Shown here in pieces: positions 1 to 4,947 of a DNA stretch of 6,323 bases. Under the pieces are notes generated by a model. That model made no database searches and had not been told where the DNA came from. It worked only from the letters and a program-made list of their open reading frames with translations. The translations under genes and the position numbers were made by a program. Source of the stretch: Spirochaetaceae bacterium (GTDB lineage: Bacteria > Spirochaetota > Spirochaetia > DSM-2461); assembly GCA_016342385.1 (NCBI GenBank), contig JAEINM010000253.1, forward strand, positions 1-6,323, written 5' to 3'. Numbering within the stretch: position 1 is the first letter of the stretch; each line of letters opens with the position of its first letter.

Positions 1-141
1 CTTCTGCAAATATAAAGAAATAATTTGTTCAGCTTTTGATTTTACTATACAGAAAATAATTAATAATAGCATACACTGTAACTAATACTAGAATCAATAT
101 ATATAAAATGTATTATAGAGAAACAATGAAATGAATTTTTA
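1..141. other. A+T-rich stretch with no recognisable gene
   Basis: This stretch is very rich in A and T, with stops in all frames. A few short open pieces on the + strand could be a more heavily decayed upstream part of the broken beta-barrel gene that follows, but I cannot connect them in a single frame. I see no RNA gene, repeat or clear promoter here. Confidence 0.5.
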
Positions 142-615
142 ATAATCTTTCGCCAATGGAAAAGAGTTATAGAATGAATTGTTGAAGCCTATATGGTCGG
201 CTATCTGCTGGTATTGATCTAGATTCTGAATATTTTGAAGCTACCTTCTATCCAGAGGTTTGATTTGCATAGAATCTGGTATTTGATTATCTTCCGGGAA
301 ATATCTTCAATCCCGAATTTGAATATTTTAATGGGGTTCTGGATCTCCCTCAGCGTTTTGGTGCTAGTGCATTTTAAAATTCAACCTGGGACAAAGTAAT
401 ATCAGGTTTAAATAAAAGACATTTTCTACGAGATTTTCAGTTGAAAACAGTTATTCAATATTGAATTAATACCTGAATTCAGGGCAACTATATTTCTAGG
501 GGATTTTAACCTTTATGACGATACCAAAATTTCCTATATATTAAACCAAAACTATAAAAAAGGTATTAATATTACTAATTTCTATATGAATCTTGGAGTA
601 AAATATACATTTTAA
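142..615 (+). pseudogene. Decayed C-terminal part of an outer-membrane beta-barrel protein
   Basis: Three + strand pieces read as protein only if frames are switched and stops ignored. Piece one (about 142-192) has one stop at 175 and appears to shift frame near 190. Piece two (192 to about 459) begins YGRLSAGIDLDSEYFEATF and is broken by TGA at 261, TAG at 270 and TAA at 375. Piece three, one frame over, is open from 445 to the TAA at 613-615 and ends TNFYMNLGVKYTF. Alternating polar and hydrophobic residues, many aromatics and a terminal phenylalanine are what is known of the last strands of Gram-negative outer-membrane beta-barrels, where the final Phe belongs to the BAM recognition signal. 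With at least four stops and two frame changes it cannot make a full barrel. The 5' end is not visible and may lie outside the window. Which porin family it came from cannot be told. The pseudogene call is fairly safe; the barrel identity is an inference from the tail. Confidence 0.6.
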
Positions 616-693
616 TGAAATACTCTCAATATTTTATTGAAATAGGCTAAGTTCCGGTTCGATAGATACCTCTTGTCCGATCTGGATCCGTTT
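616..693. other. Short gap between converging pseudogene and lipoprotein gene
   Basis: This 78-base gap lies between the 3' end of the broken + strand gene and the 3' end of the - strand lipoprotein gene. A bidirectional terminator would be expected here, but I found no stem longer than about 4-5 pairs followed by a T run, so none is called. Confidence 0.4.
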
Positions 694-1140
694 TTATTGA
701 ATAACCACTGAAAAATTACCACTTATATAACTATTTTCTTCATTCGTATTTCCCCATATTTTACCTTTTATGATGTTATCTGTAGTATCGATCTCTGTTA
801 TTTCAATCTCTCCCCGATCATAAAATGTTCCATCAGAAAAATTAATCTTGCCTGTTAACATCAGACCATCTGAGCCAAAGGTCGAAATTGTGTAATTCCG
901 GGGAATAGAGCTTTTTTCAATAAAAAAGGTAAGATAGGGATATGAGCTATCTCCACTGAGAATAATTATCCATTCTGAATTTGAATAAGTTTCTGCCAGA
1001 CCTGAAACAAAGGTAAAATCTACCCCTCGAATCTGCCCGGATAAATTTTTGTCTTCGAAACTTTCCTCATTCAACTCTGTTAAATCACAACTGATACATA
1101 AAAAAAGCAATAAAAAAGGTAACAATATTTTTTTGATCAT
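694..1140 (-). CDS. Small secreted lipoprotein of unknown function
   Basis: The product is 148 residues. It begins with a lipoprotein signal peptide: M-I-K-K, a hydrophobic core to about residue 16, and the lipobox-like L-C-I-S-C with the likely lipidated cysteine at 18. Cysteine at the -3 position is unusual for enterobacteria but compatible with the looser lipoboxes of spirochaetes. The mature part (19-148) is acidic at its start, then alternates short hydrophobic and polar stretches with glycines (S-G-Q-I-R-G, L-T-G-K-I, I-S-G-N-F). This suggests an all-beta barrel or sandwich of the kind seen in many small lipoproteins of unknown function; no catalytic motif is visible. The ATG at 1140 is preferred over the in-frame ATG at 1161 because AAAGGAG stands 5 bases before it and the longer form would put extra residues ahead of the signal peptide. 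The gene is transcribed away from the sugar-acid operon and seems to stand alone. The lipoprotein nature is well supported; function is unknown. Confidence 0.8.
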   Translation of the reverse strand: MIKKILLPFLLLFLCISCDLTELNEESFEDKNLSGQIRGVDFTFVSGLAETYSNSEWIIILSGDSSYPYLTFFIEKSSIPRNYTISTFGSDGLMLTGKINFSDGTFYDRGEIEITEIDTTDNIIKGKIWGNTNEENSYISGNFSVVIQ

Positions 1141-1145
1141 ACACG

Positions 1146-1152
1146 CTCCTTT
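1146..1152 (-). promoter_or_regulatory. Ribosome binding site deciding the lipoprotein start
   Basis: On the - strand this reads AAAGGAG, a near-perfect Shine-Dalgarno sequence 5 bases before the ATG at 1140. It lies inside the longer reading frame that begins at 1161, so it argues for the shorter start. Confidence 0.75.
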
Positions 1153-1163
1153 AAGCAACATAG

Positions 1164-1193
1164 CTTATAATTTATTTCACATGCAAGTTTAAA
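1164..1193 (-). promoter_or_regulatory. Candidate sigma-70-type promoter for the lipoprotein gene
   Basis: On the - strand, TTTAAA (1193-1188) is followed after 18 bases by TATAAG (1169-1164). The -10 box matches the consensus at five of six positions and the -35 box at four of six. Transcription would start about 16-18 bases before the ATG, just upstream of the ribosome binding site. The background is A+T-rich, so chance matches are likely; the position is the main support. Confidence 0.35.
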
Positions 1194-1231
1194 GAGAAAG
1201 GTAGATAGCTTTTTTTTTAAATTCAAAACTC

Positions 1232-1260
1232 TTTACAAAACTGCGGGAAGGTAATATTTT
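1232..1260 (+). promoter_or_regulatory. Candidate sigma-70-type promoter of the larA-like/gnd/deoR operon
   Basis: TTTACA (1232-1237) is followed after 17 bases by TATTTT (1255-1260). The -35 box matches consensus at five of six positions and the -10 box at four of six. A start near 1266-1268 would give a leader of about 37 bases to the GTG at 1305. The -10 region overlaps a weak dyad, GTAA...TTAC (1251-1268), and is enclosed by a longer imperfect inverted repeat, which would suit repression by the DeoR protein encoded third in the operon. This is a sequence-based guess. Confidence 0.35.
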
Positions 1261-1284
1261 AAAGTTACGATTTAGTTTGTTAAA
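1232..1284. repeat. Imperfect inverted repeat around the operon promoter, possible operator
   Basis: The left arm TTTACAAAAC (1232-1241) and the right arm GTTTGTTAAA (1275-1284) match at eight of ten positions when one is reverse-complemented, with 33 bases between them. The hexamer CAAAAC also occurs as a direct repeat at 1224-1229 and 1236-1241, spaced by 12 bases, about one helical turn. Many DeoR-family repressors are known to use repeated A/T-rich operators near the promoter they control. The low complexity of the region keeps confidence low. Confidence 0.25.
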
Positions 1285-1292
1285 TGAAACAA

Positions 1293-1297
1293 AAGGA
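1293..1297 (+). promoter_or_regulatory. Ribosome binding site favouring the GTG start at 1305
   Basis: AAGGA lies 7 bases before the GTG at 1305. The ATG at 1284 has no Shine-Dalgarno match in the preceding 20 bases; the nearest purine cluster (GGGAAGG, 1244-1250) is over 30 bases away. The site lies inside the longer reading frame. Confidence 0.55.
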
Positions 1298-1304
1298 AAC
1301 ATTT

Positions 1305-2606
1305 GTGCTATTTTATGAAAAAAGCGGGACTGATATTTCTCTCTCTGATTCGGATCTTAAGCAGGGTTTAATTAAGGCTTTAGAAGAAGCTTCGCCTAAA
1401 AATAATACTGAGAAAGTATTGGTCATTCCACCGGATATAACCCGCCTCCACTCAAAAGCCGGAGAGTTGACACTGGCTGCAAGAGATTATTACGGAAAAA
1501 AACTGACCGATATCATGCCTGCACTGGGGACTCACTCCCCGATGTCAGAAGAAGAGATTGAAGAGATGTTTCCCCGCATCGATCAGTCACTCTTCAGAGT
1601 ACATAAATGGAGAACAGACCTTCACACTCTGGGAATTGTTCCTGCTGATTATATAAAAAGAATCAGTGGTGGCGCTTTGGATTTCAACTGGCCGGCACAG
1701 GTTAATAGACTCCTGGTGGAGGGGGACTTTGATCTGATACTATCAATAGGTCAGGTAGTTCCCCATGAAGTGATCGGTTTTGCCAATCACAATAAAAATA
1801 TATTTGTAGGAACCGGTGGCTCCGAGGCTATTCACAAATCTCATTTCCTCGGAGCGGTTTACGGTATGGAGAGAATTATGGGCCATAGCGAGAGCCCAGT
1901 GAGAAAAGTGCTGAATTACGCCTCAGAACACTTTGCAAAGTCTCTTCCCATCCTCTATGCCCTGACTGTTGTCTCTCCCGATGAAACGGGAAAACTCCAT
2001 GTGCGGGGACTGTTTGTGGGAGACAGCTATGAGTGTTTTGACAAAGCGGCCGCCCTGAGTCAAAAAGTGAATTTGACTTACCTGGAAAAATCCTTAAAAC
2101 GTGTGGTTGTATACCTGGATCCCAAAGAATTTAAGAGTACATGGCTCGGTAACAAATCAATCTACAGAACCAGAATGGCCATTGCCGATGGAGGAGAACT
2201 GATCGTTATCGCTCCGGGGCTGAAACAGTTCGGCGAAGATAAAGAAATCGATGCTCTTATTCGAAAATACGGTTATTCCAGGACTTGCGAAACTTTGGAG
2301 AAAGTGAAGAAAAGTGATGATCTGAAAAACAACCTCGCCGCAGCGGCCCATTTGATTCACGGTTCCAGTGAGGGTAGATTTACCATAACCTATGCTCCGG
2401 GATTTCTAACTGATAAGGAAATTGAATCTGTTGGCTACGATTATGCAGACCTGAAAGAGATAATGGATCTATTTAGAATTGACCACAAAAAAAATGGATT
2501 TCACCGGGATAAAAATGGTGAAGAATTTTATTTTATACAAAATCCGGCCCTTGGTTTATGGGGCCTTCGACAGACTCAGGAACCAAAGAAAAAAAACAAT
2601 GAATGA
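1305..2606 (+). CDS. LarA-superfamily nickel-dependent 2-hydroxyacid racemase/epimerase homologue
   Basis: The protein is 433 residues from the GTG at 1305; an in-frame ATG at 1284 would add seven but lacks a ribosome binding site. It matches the DUF2088/lactate racemase family in length and motifs: P-D-I-T-R (D44, R47), G-T-H (H77), V-V-P-H-E-V-I-G-F (H154), N-H-N-K-N-I-F-V-G-T-G-G (K164) and H-K-S-H-F-L-G (H180). The spacing H154/K164/H180 equals that of H174, K184 and H200 in Lactobacillus LarA, where the lysine carries the nickel-pincer nucleotide and the histidines bind nickel or act as acid/base; H77 probably matches LarA H108. The family thus moves hydride at C2 of a 2-hydroxyacid in the cytoplasm. 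Known superfamily members act on lactate, malate, 2-hydroxyglutarate and D-gluconate. A position 17 bases before gnd and in one operon with a DeoR repressor favours a sugar acid, for example D-gluconate 2-epimerase giving D-mannonate, but that is inference. The cofactor genes larB, larC and larE are not in the window. Family assignment is strong, substrate uncertain. Confidence 0.88.
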   Translation: MLFYEKSGTDISLSDSDLKQGLIKALEEASPKNNTEKVLVIPPDITRLHSKAGELTLAARDYYGKKLTDIMPALGTHSPMSEEEIEEMFPRIDQSLFRVHKWRTDLHTLGIVPADYIKRISGGALDFNWPAQVNRLLVEGDFDLILSIGQVVPHEVIGFANHNKNIFVGTGGSEAIHKSHFLGAVYGMERIMGHSESPVRKVLNYASEHFAKSLPILYALTVVSPDETGKLHVRGLFVGDSYECFDKAAALSQKVNLTYLEKSLKRVVVYLDPKEFKSTWLGNKSIYRTRMAIADGGELIVIAPGLKQFGEDKEIDALIRKYGYSRTCETLEKVKKSDDLKNNLAAAAHLIHGSSEGRFTITYAPGFLTDKEIESVGYDYADLKEIMDLFRIDHKKNGFHRDKNGEEFYFIQNPALGLWGLRQTQEPKKKNNE

Positions 2607-2612
2607 TAGATG

Positions 2613-2618
2613 AAGGAG
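2613..2618 (+). promoter_or_regulatory. Ribosome binding site deciding the gnd start
   Basis: AAGGAG stands 5 bases before the ATG at 2624. The reading frame extends up to an ATG at 2603 that overlaps the stop of the previous gene, but that start has only A-rich sequence before it, and the family normally begins just before the dinucleotide-binding loop. The 2624 start is therefore chosen. Confidence 0.8.
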
Positions 2619-2623
2619 TAAAA

Positions 2624-4078
2624 ATGTCAAAAGCGGATATAGGATTAATCGGACTGGCTGTCATGGGACAGAATCTCGTGCTAAATATGGCCGATCACGG
2701 ATACACTGTTGCCGTGTACAACAGAACAACAAAAAAAATGACCGATTTTATTCATGGCCCTGCAAAAGAATTTGGAAATATTATAGGGGCTGAGACAATT
2801 GAAGAGTTTGTCTCTCAACTAAAAAGTCCAAGAAGAGTCATGCTTATGGTAAAAGCCGGCCCTGTTGTTGACAGTTTCATAGAGAAACTGCTTCCCCATC
2901 TTGAAGAAGGTGATATTATCATTGATGGGGGGAACAGCCACTTCCCCGATTCGAACAGAAGAACGAAAGACCTGGGAGAAAAGGGTATTTTGTTTATAGG
3001 AACCGGGGTTTCCGGAGGAGAGGAAGGAGCCCGGTTCGGACCGAGTATTATGCCAGGTGGAAATAAAAAAGCCTGGCCCCACATAAAAAACATATTCCAG
3101 GACATCAGTGCTAAAACAGACAGCGGTGAGGCCTGTTGTGACTGGGTGGGAAATGACGGTGCAGGACACTATGTGAAAATGGTCCACAATGGGATCGAAT
3201 ATGGTGATATGCAGCTTATAACCGAAGCCTATCAACTCTTAAAAGAGGGTGCCGGCTTTAATCATGATGAAATGCATACAATATTTGCTGATTACAATAA
3301 GGGTCCTTTAGATTCCTATCTCATAGAGATAACCAGAGATATTCTTGCTTATAGAGATGAAGAGGGACACCCGCTGGTAGAAATGATTCTCGACACAGCC
3401 GGGCAGAAAGGAACGGGGAAATGGACAGGGATCAGTGCTCTTGACCTGGGTATGCCCGTAACTCTAATAGGTGAATCGGTTTTCGCCCGATGTCTTTCGG
3501 CTCTCAAAGATGAAAGAGTAGCCGCATCAAAAAAAATATCCGGCCCCGATGAAACCTTTTCAGGGGATAAAAGCGCTTTTGTAAAAGACCTGGAACAGGC
3601 TCTTCTTTTTTCAAAAATCATCTCCTATGCTCAGGGATTTATGCTCATGAGAGAAGCGGCAAAAGAGAATAAATGGGTACTGAATTACGGCGCCATCGCT
3701 ATGATGTGGCGGGGCGGTTGCATAATCCGATCTGTTTTCCTGGGGAAAATCAAGGAAGCTTATGACAAAAATCCCGATCTGTCCAATCTGATTATGGATG
3801 ATTATTTCAGAGATATTCTGCAGAACGCCCAGAGTTCTCTGAGGAAAGTCATTTCTACGGCTATAACTCTTGGAATCCCCGTGCCTACCCTCTCAACGGC
3901 TCTGGCATTTTTTGACGGTTATCGCTCTGAAAGACTGCCGGCCAATCTGCTTCAGGCACAGAGAGATTATTTCGGTGCTCATACCTATGAGAGACTGGAC
4001 AGACCGCGAGGTCAGTTTTTCCATACAAACTGGACAGGGACAGGAGGAGATGTCTCCTCTTCCACTTATGAGGCATAA
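2624..4078 (+). CDS. gnd: 6-phosphogluconate dehydrogenase, decarboxylating
   Basis: This cytoplasmic enzyme oxidises and decarboxylates 6-phosphogluconate to ribulose 5-phosphate in the oxidative pentose phosphate pathway. The product is 484 residues, full length for the long dimeric type. It begins with the Rossmann loop G-L-I-G-L-A-V-M-G-Q-N (8-17). N33-R34-T35 after the second strand is the signature that binds the 2'-phosphate of NADP, so NADP is the likely cofactor. D-G-G-N-S (101-105) and S-G-G-E-E-G-A-R (130-137) line the substrate pocket. G-H-Y-V-K-M-V-H-N-G-I-E (181-192) holds catalytic K185 and E192 with H188 and N189. K262 in Q-K-G-T-G-K-W-T and R289 match phosphate-binding residues of the sheep enzyme. 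The C-terminal tail has Q-R-D-Y-F-G-A-H (R447) and F-H-T-N-W (H477), supplied to the partner subunit. No key residue is missing. It follows the LarA homologue by 17 bases and precedes the repressor by 2 bases, so the operon uses it for sugar-acid catabolism rather than as an isolated housekeeping copy. Confidence 0.97.
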   Translation: MSKADIGLIGLAVMGQNLVLNMADHGYTVAVYNRTTKKMTDFIHGPAKEFGNIIGAETIEEFVSQLKSPRRVMLMVKAGPVVDSFIEKLLPHLEEGDIIIDGGNSHFPDSNRRTKDLGEKGILFIGTGVSGGEEGARFGPSIMPGGNKKAWPHIKNIFQDISAKTDSGEACCDWVGNDGAGHYVKMVHNGIEYGDMQLITEAYQLLKEGAGFNHDEMHTIFADYNKGPLDSYLIEITRDILAYRDEEGHPLVEMILDTAGQKGTGKWTGISALDLGMPVTLIGESVFARCLSALKDERVAASKKISGPDETFSGDKSAFVKDLEQALLFSKIISYAQGFMLMREAAKENKWVLNYGAIAMMWRGGCIIRSVFLGKIKEAYDKNPDLSNLIMDDYFRDILQNAQSSLRKVISTAITLGIPVPTLSTALAFFDGYRSERLPANLLQAQRDYFGAHTYERLDRPRGQFFHTNWTGTGGDVSSSTYEA

Positions 4079-4080
4079 GA

Positions 4081-4833
4081 ATGGGACGGAATCCCCGACA
4101 GGACAAGATTTTAAGTCTGCTGCAGAATTTCCGGCAGATCTCTGTTGTAGATCTGACTGAAAGACTGGGAGTGTCTCAGGTGACTATACGAAAAGACCTG
4201 ACGACTCTGGAGGAACAGGGATTAATTCTAAGAAGTCATGGAGGAGCCAGACTCGCCCAGGCAATGAATCAGGTATCGACCGTTTCAACGAGAAAAGAGG
4301 AATTTTATGACCAGAAGGACAGGATTACCTCAAAGGCGATTGAGCTGATACAGGAAGGAGATTCTGTCTGCATAGATGCCAGCTCAACCAATCTTCTCCT
4401 GGCGGAAAAAATCTCATCATTTCCTCTTAGAGTCATTACAAACAGCCTGGAGATTATGAGAACTCTATCATCTTCCAGGGATTTAACACTCACCGCAGTG
4501 GGCGGAAATTTCCGGGAGGAAGCCGGATCATTTATTGGACCGATTGCTGAAAACGCTGTACGGCAGCTTCAGTTTGATATCGCCTTTATCGGTGCGACAG
4601 GTATATCCCGGGAAGGAGATTTCCTGACACACAATACTATTGAAGGGCAATTAAAAAAGGCCATGCTCAAAGCTGCCAGGAGAAGGATAATTCTGGCTGA
4701 TTCCAGTAAATACGAAGCCCGTTCCTTTTCCAAATTCGCTAATCCGGAACTGATAGATGTCTTGATAACAGACAGGGGATTTAGGGCAATAGAACTGTTT
4801 CGGAATCTGGGAATTGAAGTCATAACCGTCTGA
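4081..4833 (+). CDS. DeoR-family transcriptional repressor
   Basis: The product is 250 residues, the usual size of the family. The N-terminal winged helix-turn-helix (about 6-58) carries the typical features: R-Q-D-K-I-L at the start, L-T-E-R-L-G-V-S-Q-V-T-I-R-K-D-L (25-40) as the DNA-reading helices, and H-G-G-A (53-56) in the wing. The C-terminal sensor domain (about 75-235) has the sugar-phosphate isomerase-like fold, with I-D-A-S-S-T-N (98-104), N-S (121-122), G-G (131-132), I-G-A-T-G (160-164) and A-D-S-S-K (196-200), all positions that contact a phosphorylated sugar effector in relatives. It starts 2 bases after the gnd stop, with GAGG 7 bases ahead of the ATG inside the end of gnd, so it is probably translated from the same mRNA. 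The context suggests autoregulation of the operon, with 6-phosphogluconate or another phosphorylated sugar (acid) as inducer; the ligand is not shown by the sequence. The protein ends in two consecutive TGA codons. Confidence 0.93.
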   Translation: MGRNPRQDKILSLLQNFRQISVVDLTERLGVSQVTIRKDLTTLEEQGLILRSHGGARLAQAMNQVSTVSTRKEEFYDQKDRITSKAIELIQEGDSVCIDASSTNLLLAEKISSFPLRVITNSLEIMRTLSSSRDLTLTAVGGNFREEAGSFIGPIAENAVRQLQFDIAFIGATGISREGDFLTHNTIEGQLKKAMLKAARRRIILADSSKYEARSFSKFANPELIDVLITDRGFRAIELFRNLGIEVITV

Positions 4834-4845
4834 TGAAGAACAGCT

Positions 4846-4947
4846 TTGGAGTATCTGGGAAGGAAATGCACGGGTGAAACGGTAGCCCTGATAAAAATAA
4901 AAGACAGAAAAAGTGTAGTAATAGAGTTATTATTATACAGATGGTGA
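4846..4947 (+). CDS. Doubtful small reading frame linking the repressor and lnt genes
   Basis: In the 107 bases between the repressor and the lnt-like gene, the repressor's own frame stays open after the tandem TGA codons up to a TGA at 4945-4947. A TTG at 4846 would give 33 residues with a charged middle (K-I-K-D-R-K) and a hydrophobic end (V-V-I-E-L-L-L-Y-R-W). Its stop overlaps the lnt start in ATGGTGA, an arrangement typical of translational coupling, and the lnt ATG lacks a good ribosome binding site. Against it are a non-ATG start, only a weak GAAGA about 6 bases ahead, and a length easily open by chance. I recognise no family. It may be a tiny coupling peptide, a remnant, or noise. Confidence 0.2.
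   Translation: MEYLGRKCTGETVALIKIKDRKSVVIELLLYRW

Noticed and set aside
670..700. Possible terminator with GATC-containing arms followed by TTTTT
   Set aside because: The arms pair over only about four bases with a loop too small to form, so it is not a credible intrinsic terminator.
1210..1218. Run of nine T
   Set aside because: There is no G+C-rich stem before it on either strand, so it is a homopolymer in an A+T-rich gap rather than a terminator.
2819..3235. A 138-codon reading frame on the - strand
   Set aside because: It lies wholly inside gnd, whose frame carries every family motif. The antisense translation has no recognisable domain and no upstream ribosome binding site of note.
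3870..4160. A 96-codon + strand reading frame bridging the gnd and repressor genes
   Set aside because: It overlaps the conserved C-terminus of gnd and the start of the DeoR helix-turn-helix, both clearly coding in other frames. Its translation is low-complexity and unlike any family.
4833..4877. A 14-codon ATG reading frame overlapping the repressor stop
   Set aside because: It is too short, with no recognisable feature and no clear ribosome binding site; it is most likely chance.
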